A stretch of DNA of 64,000 bases from Pyropia haitanensis (Eukaryota > Rhodophyta > Bangiophyceae > Bangiales > Bangiaceae): contig SDUX01000004.1 of assembly GCA_008729055.1 (NCBI GenBank), positions 5,348,559-5,412,558 of the forward strand, given 5' to 3'. Positions 43,006-53,964 of this stretch are shown here, piece after piece. Numbering within the stretch: position 1 is the stretch's first letter; each line of letters begins with the position of its first letter. The translations under genes were made by a program, and so were the position numbers. Under the pieces are notes generated by a model. That model was not told the DNA's origin. It saw only the letters and a list, made by a program, of their open reading frames with translations, and did no database searches.

Positions 43006-46000
43006 GGCCTCGAGCGGGGGGGACGAAACGGATTGACAGGCACCCGCTCAGCGACGACCGTCGCGGTGCAGCCACCAGCGCGGCCCGCAGGGGTGGACCC
43101 GGCGCCCACGGCGGAAGCGGCGGCCGGCGGCGGCAGCGACCACAGCGGCAGCCCGTCGAGGCGATGCGGCCGCGGGGGCGGTGGAGGAGGGGGGCGTCGC
43201 GGCGGGGACTTGGCAGCGCCCGCGCGCGGCGAGATCCCGCGCCCTCGCCTGTGGCAGTGTAGTTGGAAAGAGAACTTGGTATATGCACGCCACCAAATAC
43301 GGGACTCAACTGCAAACTTGGGGCGTCAGTTATGGACCAGGTCGGATGGACATCCGCCCGACTTACAAGTGTCTCGAGCCGCGGTGCGGGACCCCACCCC
43401 CCCCCCCCTCTTCCCCGCTCCACCGACCGACACATCGTCAGCTCTTTCGTTTTGCGCATCGACACCCGTATCGACTTTTTTGATGCAGTGTCAACCATCG
43501 AAACGGGGTTTCGACGCGCCGTCCGATACGCGACGGTTTGCGTATCGAGCCCATCCTGGGATGGGCTGTAACCTCGCGCCGTCGATGAGGTCCTTTACAG
43601 GCAGTCGTTTAGTTATCTCGAGAGCGACAGTGCGGAAGCGCATTGATTGGCCAGACGAGCGGATCACGCGACTCGGCCGACACTGAACCGACCCTATCCG
43701 TGCCTGCTGGCTCGCGTGGGACTTGGCCTCTGTTTCGTCGACCTCGGAGCCCCGCGCACCAGGCGCTCGCCGCGGCGGGCAACAGGTACAGTCTGTATCC
43801 GGTTAAGTGTGGCTTGGTTCTGTGTGGCCCGCACATAACCAAGCCAGATATCCCGAGATCAACTCCTCTACAGCGTACTGTCTCCATGCCCGGCTGACAT
43901 CTAAATTCCTGGTTGCGCACTTAGAACCGTACGACGCTGATAATCGTGTCAATTACAAAGAGTGATGAGCAATGACGTGTGCCCGCCGTTCAGTCGTCCC
44001 GGCCGAGCCGCCTGCTGGTCTGGTAGTGAAGCCATCACGTCTGGCCATGACGAGGAAGTCGGGCGGGAGCAGAAAGAGCAGGTTGCCCGGTGCTGGCAGG
44101 CGGCTGAGGACGACTCCCAGGCCATTGACGAGATGGTGGACATGGTTTTGGCGAGTGAGGAAGACGACGCTTGACGACGAACAGGAAAGTTCTGTTTCAG
44201 AAGCGCAGATGCTCTGGCGGCACCTAAGGACTCAAATCAGCAGCGGCTAGGCCTAGTACTACTGCCAGTCTCCGTGCGGTTGACCCGTGTCCGCACGCGG
44301 TGGCGCGGGGTCAAGGTCGAGCGAACCACAGCACAGCCTCACACGCCTGTCCCCGCGTTGGACTTGCTGGACATCAATACGTTTTTACTAGCACTTGATG
44401 ATCAGATTCTAAGGTCTCTCAAACATTCAGTCGACGGACTCATAAATCACCAGCAAAAGTACAAATGGGCATGGGCTACATCTTGGCCACATGGCCACGG
44501 ATAACCGCGCGCAGACTTGACGCGGGGCTGGCGAGGACGTTGGTCGGCGCGCAGCCGTCCGGGGCGCGCACGCAGGGCTTGCACGCGGTGGCTGAGAAGG
44601 TTCTCGCGGAGAGGGCGCGGGACCTGTCACGGTGCCGGCGTCTGGTGCTCGCCGCGTGCATCGGTGACGCGGTGGGGAGCTTGTTGCTGGCTGCTCGCGG
44701 GCACCTGCCGACGCGGGCGGTGCAGCTGGGCGTGCACGAGGCGCTAAAGGCGCTGCTGCTCGCTTCGGGCGTCGGCGCCGCCGCGTCGCGCGCTGGGCGG
44801 GGGTGGTGGAGAACGCGACGCGGGCCGCGTCAGGGAGGGCGCCGCCGCGGCGGCGGCGTCCCCGCCGCCGTGTCGTCGCGGCTGCCGCTGCCGCCGCTGC
44901 CGCCGCTGTCGTTGCCGCGGCCGCCGCTACCGTCAATTGCGGGCACGGCCGCCGCGGCGGTCGATTTGGTCGCCGCTGCGCGTGGCGGCGGCTCCGCGGC
45001 GGTCAGCCGCGGCGGCCGCCGAGGCGCCGCCGCCCGCGGGCCGGCGCGGCCGGCCGCGGCGGCGGCAGCGGCGACGGCGGCGGCGGCAAGGGCGGCAGCG
45101 GCACGACGGCGGCGGCGTTGGTGGCGGCGACGACGGCGGCGGCGCTGACAAGGGCGGGGCGGGTGGGGCAGCCGCGGGGGTGCTTCGCCTGCCCCCATTG
45201 CTGGCGTTGTAAGTTTGTTGGGGGGGGGTGGTGTGGCGGGAGGGTGATTGAGGGGTGGTGTGCTGGTGGGCTGGGTGGTGGTGGCGTGGCGGTGGTGGGC
45301 TGGTGGTGGCGGCGTGTGGTGACGGTGGGGTGGTGGCGGTGGGGTGGGGGCGGCAACAGACGTGGCGGAGCACTTCGGGGGGATGCCCTGTCGCGTTCTG
45401 GGAGGGTGGGAGCGGGGTGGCGGCTGTGGTGGGTGACGGGTGGAGGTTTCGGTTGTCGTGGGATGGGAAGGTGGCTGTGTTTGGGTGGCGGTGTTTAGGT
45501 GGTGATTTTTTTGGTGGTTACTTTTTTGTGTGATGGTGGTGTGGTGCCGACGGCGTGGTGGTGGTGGCGACTTTGGCGGGTGGTGTTAGCGACGGTCACG
45601 GACGTGGCGGGGTAGCTGGGGGGCTCCTCGGTCGTGTGCGTGGCCGGCGTTGAGGATGGCGGGGTGGAGGTTGCGAGGTTGTGGTGGTGGGATGGTCGCT
45701 CGCGGGGTGGTGGTTGTCGGGCGGTGGTGGTGGTGGGGTGGTGGGGGCGGCGTGGTGGTGGCGGCGACGTGGTGGTGGCGACGGACGTGGCGGGGCACTT
45801 TGGGACGGTGCCCCGTCGCTTCCTGGGTTGTGGGGGTTGGGGGGGGGGGGGGGGCACGCCGACACGCCGCCGCCTCTGCCGCCACCGCCAGCTGCTGTCA
45901 TTGCTGACTCGGCCATCGCTTCTCCCGGAGCTGCCACTTGTGCCACTGCCTTTTTCTTTTTTTTTTAGCTGTTGTTTTTTTTCTTTTTGGGAGGTGGGCG

Positions 46001-47687
46001 CGAGGGGTGTGGGGAGCTGACCGGAGGGGGGGGGGGCGGCGGTGGAGGGCGAGAGCGGAGGGGCGGCTGAGGGGAGGGGCGTGATGGTGGCGGCGGCGGT
46101 GGCGGAGACGGCGGCAAGGTCGACGGTGTTGGCGGCGGCGGCAAGATCGACGGCGGCGGCGTTGGTGGCGGCTGCGGCAAGTGCAAGACGGCGGCGGCGG
46201 CGGCGGCGGCGGCGGCAAGGGCGGCGGTGACAGAGGCGACGACGGCAGCGGGCGGCGACAAGAACAAGACGGCGGCGGCGGCGGCGGCGGCAGCGGCAAG
46301 GGCGGCGGCGATGGCGGCGACGGCGGCAAGGGCGTCGACAAGTGCAAGATGGCGGCGGCGGCGGCGGCAGCGGCAAGGGCGGCGGCAAGTACCAGTCAGC
46401 GGCGGGGGCGGCGGGGGTTGTGTCGGCGGCAGGTTTGTGGTGGCGGGATAGCTGGGGTGCTCCCCGGCCGTGTGCGTGGCCGGCGTTGAGGATGGCGGGG
46501 TGGTGGCTGGCGGGGTGGTGGCTGGCGGGGTGGTGGTGGTGGTGGGCTGGTGGGGGCAGCGTGGTGGTGGCGGCGACGTGGTGGTGGCGACGGACGTGGC
46601 GGGCACATTGGGAGGGTGCCCCGTCGCGTCCTGGGTGGTGCGCTGACGAAAAACAGCGAGCAGGGCGGAGCGCAGTGTCGCCCGCCACTCGCATCGGCAC
46701 CTTATAAAGCGATGCGGAGGAGATGGGCAGCCGATACGATTCTACTGCAACGCAGGCGCACACGAGACACGGAAATCCCATGGTCACGTGTGCTGTAGTT
46801 CTCGGTCTCGCGACTTGGCGCCTATCGAAGCCCCGTCGGCGGATGGCGCATCGAAACGCCGTATCGACTCTAGCCCGAGACCCAACGCTGATGCGCCATC
46901 GAAGCCGACGCGGTTTGCAGCATTCGATGGGGAAAACAAAGTTGTTGACGATGGCGCACCGCGCACACGCGCGTGCGAGCGGGCGCGCTCGGGCTGCGAC
47001 CGCGCCCGCCGCGCTGTTGCCGCGCGGCGGGCGTGCGCCGCCTCCTCCCCCCCCCCCGCCCCCCAGCCGACCCACCGCCCGCTGCCCCGCTCCGCTGCGG
47101 CGGTCTTGCCAAAACGGGGGCGCCGGCGCCCGGGGCGGCGGCTCCCCCCGCTCCCCCCCTCCCCCCCACCCAACCTCCACGGCCACGGGGCCAACCCCCG
47201 CGGCGGCGGTCGCGCGGCGCGGGGCGCCGGGCGGCGCGGGCGGGTCGCCGTCGCGTCCCCCCTTCTTCCACCCCCCGTTCCCCCCCCACCCACCGCCGCC
47301 CGCCCCGTTGGTACGGTACGTCCTCTGCAGCGGAGCATCCCCCTCGCCACCCGCCCGTTCGCCCCTCCCCGACGCCCTCGCGCGCGGCCGCACGCTGCTG
47401 CGCGCCGCGGGTGGGCCGGCAGGGCGGCGGGCTGGCGCGGGGGCCCACGCGGCCACCCCACCCTCCTCCCCCTTGCACGGGGCGTCGCCGCGGCCGAGTC
47501 CGTAGCGGCAGCTGCAGCGGCAGCAGCGGCGGCGGCGGCGACGGCAGCGGGCGCCACACACGCCGTGGCGGCCGCCGCGGTGGCTGCTGCGGGCGAGGCA
47601 CCGCGGCGGCAGTCCCGCTGGGGTCCCAAAACGGGGCCCCCCCGCCTCCTGCCTTGCCTCCACCCATCACCCCTCGTGGCAGTCCCC
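43006..47687. other. 4.7-kb intergenic with repeats, no firm gene
   Basis: 43006-44450 is of mixed composition; small frames (for example about 43962-44174, acidic) have no recognisable domain. A plus frame at about 44465-45148 begins with plausible helical protein (LHAVAEKVLAERARDLSRC) but degenerates into Arg/Ala repeats; I leave it uncalled. 45259-46640 holds dispersed GGT/GGC-rich repeats. 46680-47687 precedes the Regnase-like gene; an 11-bp inverted pair (GATGGCGCATC 46842-46852, GATGCGCCATC 46890-46900) lies there. Confidence 0.5.
45259..46640. repeat. Dispersed about 200-bp GGT-rich repeat, two good copies and one weaker
   Basis: Copies at about 45620-45830 and 46450-46640 share GTGTGCGTGGCCGGCGTTGA, a run of GGGGTGGTGG variants, GACGTGGTGGTGGCGACGGA and a CCCCGTCGC-TCCTGGG end. 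A weaker copy lies at about 45259-45410 (CAGACGTGGCGGAGCACTTC). All are in the same orientation. No terminal repeats or encoded protein are visible, so the nature of the element is open. Confidence 0.75.
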
Positions 47688-47746
47688 ATGAGTGTGCGCG
47701 TCGCGGTCGTGCCGCGTCGCCTGCCGCCGCGGCCGCGACGGCCGGC

Positions 47747-47779
<33 letters not shown>

Positions 47780-49934
47780 CGACGACGCGGCGCGGCGGTG
47801 GGGCCGTCCGCCCCCGGTGCGGGAGGTCGAGCCGTCGGCGCCAGCGCCGCCACCGTCGCCACCTTCGGCGGTCGTCACGACGCGCGCTGCCGACCGTACC
47901 GACCATGCGGGGAGCGTCGAGGAGCTGGGGGAGCTGGAGGAGGAGGAGCTGAACGTGGACGCGCTGCTGGCCTACGATGCCGCCCTGGTGCGGCGGCCGG
48001 TCACGGCGACCACCACTACCGTGACAACCACCGTCGTTACGACCACCACAAAGACGACAACGACGACAACGACGACCAAGACGCTGGCGGTCAACCCTGG
48101 CGGTGGGCCCGGCGCGGCCTCTTTCGGCGACACCCTCGCTGACAGCGTGGACGATGGTGGTGGCCGGGACGTCACTGAGGACGCCCCCCGCCCGGTCACG
48201 ACTGACCGCGCCACCACCGACGCGGATTGCGGGGACGTGCCGCGCGTGAACGCGCGCGCGCTGCTGGCCTATGAGGCGTCGCTGGTGCGGCGGCGGCCGC
48301 CAGCCTCGTCGGGTGCCACACCGGCCGCCGCCTTTCCCCCCCGCCCATCCCCCCGCCGTCGCCGGCTGGTCGCCCCGCGCCCGTCGGCGGCCCACCGTGC
48401 GGACGAGGCCGCCGCGGCCGCGGCGGCGCTGGTCGCCTACCACGCCTCGCTGGTGCGCACGGGGGGGGGCGCGCCGCCGCCGCAGCCGCGGCCGCCACCG
48501 CGGCGGCTGCTGCGCGGCCGCCGGCAGTGCCGCCCGGTGGCGGTGACAGCGGCGGCGGCGGCGACGGCGGCGGCGGCCGGCACGGCTGGCGGCAGTACGT
48601 GCCCGCTGCGCCCGCCGGCGGCGGTGCGGGCGTGGCCGCCAGCGGCCTCCGCGCCGCCGCCGCCGCCGCCGCCGCCGCAGCCGTCAGTGGCGCCAGCGCC
48701 GCCGCCGCCGCCGCCTTCCATTGGGGTGGCGCCCGCCCCGCCGCTGCGGCCTGTGCCGCCGGCAGCGGCCCCACTGGTGGGCTCCAAGGTGCCCAAGGGG
48801 CCCAAGTGCATGGCGCCGCCGCCCCACCGCCTGCCGCCGCTGTCCATGGCCACCCTCTACCGTATGTTGCTGGGTGCGCCGTCGCCGTTGCGCCTTCCCC
48901 CGACGGTGATGGCGGGTTTGGGATGGCGGGGGGTGCCGGCGGCGGCGGAAGCACCGCCGCCACCGCCGCCGCCACCACCCGTAAGAGGCTATTGCCACGT
49001 GACGCCGCCGCCGCCGCCGCCGCCGCCATCTCCGTGGGTGCCCTCCGCGTCGTGCCTGCCACCGTTGGGCGCCGCCGCGGGCGCGCCGCCGCTGCCGCCG
49101 CCGCTGCCGCCGCCGCTGCCGCCGCCGTGGGCCCCCCCCGCGTGGGCGCCCGCCCCCCCCGCGGCGGCGTTTTTCGCGCCCGCCTCGGCGGCCACGTTCC
49201 CCGCCTGGGCCGCGCCGCCCGCATGGACGCCCGCCGCCCCGTCGGCGCCGCCGCCACCGCCGCCGCGAGCGCCACCCAGCGGCTCGCTGTGTGGGGCGTA
49301 CCTGCCCACCCCCCCGTCGGCGGCCACCGCCGCCGACAACGACGCGGCGTGGCCGGCCGCGGCGGCCGCTGAGCCCCCGTCGTCCCCCCTGTCCATTCCC
49401 CTGTGCCACCCGCCCGCGGCGGCGACGGCGGCGGCGGCGGCGGGGGCGGCGACGGCCGGCGGCGGCGCCCCCCCCCCGTCGCGCCCCCCCCCCGTCTTTA
49501 TCGACGGCTCCAATGTGGCGTACGAGCACGGTGGCCACCTGCGCTTCTCCCTCCCCGGCCTCTACGCCGCTCTGTGGCACTTTGGCGGCGCAGGCCACCC
49601 CGTGCTGGGCGTCCTCCCGCACGGCCGGTGGGCGGCGCCGCTGGCGCCCCGCGACGTGCCGCTCGCGGCGGAGCTGCTCGCCCGCGGGTGGCTCCTCTTT
49701 TGTGGACCCCCGGGGCCGGGGCGGCCGGCCGAGAATGACGACCTGGTGCTGCTCGTCGCGGCGGTCGCCGCGGGGGGGGTGGTCGTCTCCAACGACCACT
49801 TCCGTGCCGAGGTGGCCGCCCAGGCCGACGTCGAGTGCCGCTGGCGGCTGCGCGCGTTTCTCGGCCGCCGCCGCGTCGCGTTTTCGTTTGTCAAGGGCGT
49901 GTTTGTGCCGCGGCCGGCGGTGGGGGCCATGTGA
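47688..49934 (+). CDS. Regnase/Zc3h12a-like NYN-domain ribonuclease
   Basis: C-terminal domain of the Zc3h12a-like NYN/PIN ribonuclease family (Regnase, MCPIP), which cleaves structured mRNAs. The start is the first in-frame ATG, 47688 (MSVRVAVV), giving 748 residues; about 600 are disordered Pro/Ala/Thr/Gly-rich sequence. The nuclease domain begins near residue 603: FIDGSNVAYEHGGHLRFS, HPVLGVLPHGRW, ENDDLVLLVAAVAAGG, VVVSNDHFR and RRRVAFSFVKGVFVPRP. The acidic residues of the catalytic site (IDGSN, ENDD, SND) are all present. No CCCH zinc finger follows, unlike animal Regnases. The N-terminal part contains a short motif three times (LLAY-A-LVRR, residues about 92, 191 and 247). The frame is uninterrupted over 2.2 kb despite the composition. 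Localisation and targets are unknown. Confidence 0.9.
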
Positions 49935-50350
49935 GATGAGGAGTGGATGGGGGCGGGGGTGGGGGAGTGGACACGTGTCGACGGCGAGGCCGCTGCGTGG
50001 GTTGGTAGGCCGCGGTGTGGTTCGGAGGTTTTTTTTGGGGGGGGCAGCGGGATGGTCACGGCGTCTGCGGACGCACGGCGTGGGCGCTGACCGACCGAGC
50101 CACCGTCGCCTCTGCCCACGGCGTGGCTGTCGCCGCGGCGCTGGGTCCACCGCCGGTGCGAGCGTAGTAGGTACGGGCTGGCCAGCGGGCGGCCCCGCAC
50201 GGAAGAAAAAGAAACATCAGCAGCAGCCCTGCGCAGCGTGCCGGTTCCCATCTTGCCTCCTTGCCGCCCCCCCCCAATCGTCGCGCCGCTCGACTCCCCA
50301 CCCGCAGGCAGCCTGGCGCGCCCTCCCTTTGCCGCAGCCCTCCCCCCCCC
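49935..50350. other. Convergent 3' intergenic, Regnase-like / Vma12-like
   Basis: 416 bp between converging stop codons. It contains a T8 run followed by a G run at 50030-50046. No further feature seen. Confidence 0.6.
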
Positions 50351-51409
50351 TCACGCCTTGACCCGCCCCCGCCCGTGCGCGACCACATCCCCCGCGTACA
50401 GGCGCACCACGACGAGCGTGCCCTCCACAAACACCGCCGCGACGACGCCCACCAGCGCGCCCACGCACGCGCCCACCCGCCGCTCCGCGCGCGTCCCGCC
50501 CGCGCCATCCACAACGCGCGCGCCCAGCCACCCCCCCACCGTCGCGGCGGTCGCCATCGACACGACCACGTTGAGGCCGACGCCCGCGCCCAGCCGCATC
50601 GCCGCGGCGGTCGCGTCCCGCCCGTCCCCGCCGCCGCCGCCGCCCGCGGCCGACGACCGCCGCGAGCGGCCGCCACGGGGGACCACGTCCCGCACGAGCG
50701 CCGCGTACGCCGCCTCGTCGGCGGTGGCACGGAGGCGGGCGAGGCGGGCGGCGAGGGCGGCGGCGTGGGGGGGGGGGGGGGGGGGGGGGGGGTCGGGGGG
50801 GACGTACCCCAGTGGACGGTGGCGCCGACGAGCAGGTCCGCGAGGGTGGTGCCGCCGGCGAGTGCCGGGGGGGCCGGGGGGGGGGTCGGGACGGCCGCCG
50901 CGGCGATGGGGGGGGAAGGGGGGGCGGCACCACCGCTGGGCGGGGGGGGGGGCGGCTGTCGCCCACGGGCACAGTGGCGTCGCTACCGACACCGCCGCGA
51001 CCAGCGGCAGCGTCGGGCGGCGGCTGCGCGCAAGCGGCCGCCGCGGCTGCCGCCGCGTCAGCCGCGCCGTCAACGTCGGCCGCCGCTGTCACCGCCGACG
51101 CTGGCGAGGCCGCTGCTGTCGGCGGCGATGCGGCCGGGCACCCTCCCCCCCCCCCTCCAAGCAGCCGCCGCCGCCGCCGCCGCCGCTGGCGTCCCTGCCG
51201 CCGGTGCCGCCGCCGCCGCCGCCGCCGCCGGTGCCGCCGCCGCCGCGGCCGCCGCTGTCGCCGGTGCTCTTCCCCGCCGCCTTGCGGCACGCCGCAACGG
51301 CGGCGGCGAGGGTGGTGTGCGCCACCCACTCGTCGGGCGGGGTGGTGCCGGCGGGGAGGCCCGCGGCGAGGACGGCGGCCATGGCTGGGGTGACGCGCAC
51401 GTAGACCAT
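50351..51409 (-). CDS. VMA12: Vma12/TMEM199-like V-ATPase assembly factor (frame broken at homopolymers)
   Basis: ER membrane factor needed to assemble the V0 sector of V-ATPase in yeast and animals. ATG 51409 gives MVYVRVTPAMAAVLAAGLP and TTLAAAVAACRKAAGK, then a long Gly/Ala insert. The conserved part lies at 50351-50860: LADLLVGATVHW, a poly-Pro run where the family has PxPPR-type sequence, AALAARLARLRATADEAAYA with LVRDVVP, then two hydrophobic segments, GVGLNVVVSMATAATVGGWL and GACVGALVGVVAAVFVEGTL, ending VVRLYAGDVVAHGRGRVKA. The helical ARL..L...EYA.L..DV block followed by two membrane segments is the Vma12 signature. The N-terminal and C-terminal parts share a frame, but stops between them mean at least two length changes in the G/C runs (51135-51156, about 50931-50952, 50768-50790). 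It is convergent with the Regnase-like gene. Confidence 0.72.
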
Positions 51410-51857
51410 GGCGGCCGCCCGGGGAGGAAGGAAGGGTGGCGCAGACGGAGGGAGGGGGAAACAGGGGGGAGGGGAGACGGCAGAAGAGGGGGGGAGGGCA
51501 GGGGGGAAGACGGGGGGGGGGGGGAGGGATGACCAGGCAACCGGGCGTGCCCCGCGTGAGGGGGGGGCGAACGGGAATGCAGCGCCCGCGCGGTCCCGCA
51601 GACGCCCCGAGAATTGCAGACGATTCGGTCCGGCCGTGCGTGGGGTTTGCCACTACGGCGACCACGTCCTGCACCCATGTCCTGCACGAACCTGACACCC
51701 CCCCCCCCCCAGTGCACACCCGTCGCCATCCCGGCGGCCACCGCCGCCCCCGCCGCGGCACCCGCCGACGGCGCCGTACCATCCCGGCGCTGCCTGGCAG
51801 GCTCCCACCACCGCCAGTGGCACCGCCCTCCCGGCCGCCCCCGCGGCGGCAGCGGCA

Positions 51858-51897
<40 letters not shown>

Positions 51898-52048
51898 GGC
51901 GGCGCGACCGCCGCCCGCGGCGGCCGCCGCGTCGTGCCGTCCCGCCCACGGTGGTGGCGCCACCCCCCCCCCCCCCGCAAACACGCACGTCCCGCCGCCG
52001 CGGCGTCACCACCGCGGCAAAGGGCGTGGCGCCACGGTGGCACACGCA

Positions 52049-52096
<48 letters not shown>

Positions 52097-52563
52097 TGCT
52101 GCCACTGCCGCCGCCGCCGCCGCCCCTCCCCCGTACCGCCGCGTGCACGCGGTGGCCACGGCGGGATGGCGGGTCGGGTGCCGACGGCGAGCCGCCACCG
52201 CCGCCACCGCCGCCGCCGCCGCCGCCGCGGCTCGCACCCGCCGTGCCACGGGCGGCCGCCACCGTGACGGCCACGGGGTCGGCGGTGCCGCGGCCACGGT
52301 GGGGGGGGGGGAAGACAAGAGGCGTCTGGCCGCCGCCGCGGGTGCGGTCGGCGCGCCCCGCCGACGACGTGACCGGCAGAGGCACCGCCCCGCGCGCGCT
52401 GGCGGTCGACCCGCTGCGCCCGAGCCACGCGGCGGCCTGTGTGCACCACCGCCACCGCGGCGGGCGGTCCGCCGTCCTTTGCCTCCCGCTCCCAGCCTCC
52501 CCCGGCCCCCTCCCCAGGGCGGGTGCCCTCACCCCCCCGCTCCACCCGGGTGGTCCCACCGGC
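51410..52563. other. Divergent region between Vma12-like and metalloprotease genes
   Basis: 1,154 bp between outward-facing start codons. G-rich near 51420-51560 and GCC-rich near 51840-52230; no recognisable coding signal. Presumably it carries both promoters. Confidence 0.5.
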
Positions 52564-53094
52564 ATGGCGCCCGCCACCGCCCGGCGGTCGCCCGCGTCGG
52601 CGGTCCTCCTCGCCGCGACCGCCACCGCCACCGCGGCGGCGGCGGTGGCGGCGGTGCTCCTCGCGCGGCCCGCCGCGGCGGTACGCCCCGCCACGGGCGC
52701 GCCGCCGACCGCCGCGGCGGCGGCCACCACCACGGCGGCGCACCCCCCCGCGACGACGGCGGCGGCGGCGGCGGCACGCCGCGGCGGCGCGCCCCCCCGC
52801 CGGCGGCGTCGGCCACCACTGCCGCCGCGGCCGTCGGCCGCGTCCACAGCCAGCGTGGCGGCGGCCGCAGCAATGGCGGCGGCGACGGCGGCAGCCGACG
52901 GCGCACCGCCGACGGCGGCGCCCCCACCGGCGGCGGCGCCCGCCCCAATGGTGCACTACCTCCCCGCCGCCGCCTTGTCCTTTGCGCCCGCCGCCACACC
53001 AGCGGCCACGGCCACCACCGCGGCGGCCGCGCCGCGTGGCCGCTGGGCGGCGGCGTCACGGCGAGGGGTGGCGGCGTCTGGCGCCGCCGCCGCC

Positions 53095-53128
<34 letters not shown>

Positions 53129-53933
53129 CCTCCCCCGGCCTCTCCCCCGCCGCCGCCTTGGCGGCGATGCGCCTGCCGGCGACCCCCCCCCCCCCGGCGG
53201 CATCCGCGCGGCACCCCCCCCCGAGCCGCCCACCGTCCGCCTCACCGTCCACGGCGCGGCGTCGACGTTTGCCCTCACCGTCGACGCGGGCGTCCCCCCC
53301 CCCCACCGGCGCGCCCTCCGCCGCGCCGCCGCCTCCTGGGCCGCCGCCTGGGCCGCCCCCACCCCCGTCCGCGTGCGCGTCACGTGGTCCACCCGCCTGC
53401 CCGCCGCGACGCTCGGCGCAACGACCACCCCGCACTACGTGGCGGGCGGCGCGCGGGGCACCCGCGGCGGCCAGCTGTACGCGTCGGCGCTGTACGAGGC
53501 GCTGACGGGCGTCGACGCCGTCGGCGGCGCACCGCATGTGGTGGTGGCCCTCAACGCGGCGGCGCCGTGGTGGGCCGGCGCCGACGACGCGGCTGGCGGG
53601 GGGGGTGGCGGCGGCGAGGACGAGGGGGCGGAGGGGGGGGGGCCCCCGCGCCGCCAGGGCGGTACGACCTGCAGTCGGTCGCGACGCACGAGCTGTGCCA
53701 CGGGCTCTTCTTTGCGGGCATGATCCGCGCCGACGGCGGGGGGGGGCGGCGGTCGGCCCGCCGCCGCCCGCCGCCGCCGCCGCCGCCGCCGTCGCCGCCG
53801 GCGGGGCCGTGGCCACCGCGGCGGGCGTGGCGCCGCCGCCGCCGCCGCCACCCGCACCGCCGTCGCCGAGCCGCTTTGACGCGTTTGTCGTGGCCGGCGC
53901 TGGCGGCAGCGTCGTGTCGTCGTGTGTAACGGG

Positions 53934-53964
<31 letters not shown>

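Noticed and set aside
44465..45148. Plus-strand open frame with helical N-terminal part
   Set aside because: Starts plausibly but degenerates into Arg/Ala repeats; no family and no splice evidence, so not called.
45495..47663. Minus-strand open frame of about 720 codons with His/Pro/Thr-rich repeats
   Set aside because: It mirrors the GGT-rich dispersed repeats and has no recognisable domain; repeat-derived.
46788..47687. N-terminal extension of the Regnase-like gene
   Set aside because: The frame is open, but its first codon is GTG and there is no ATG before 47688; the extra sequence is low complexity.
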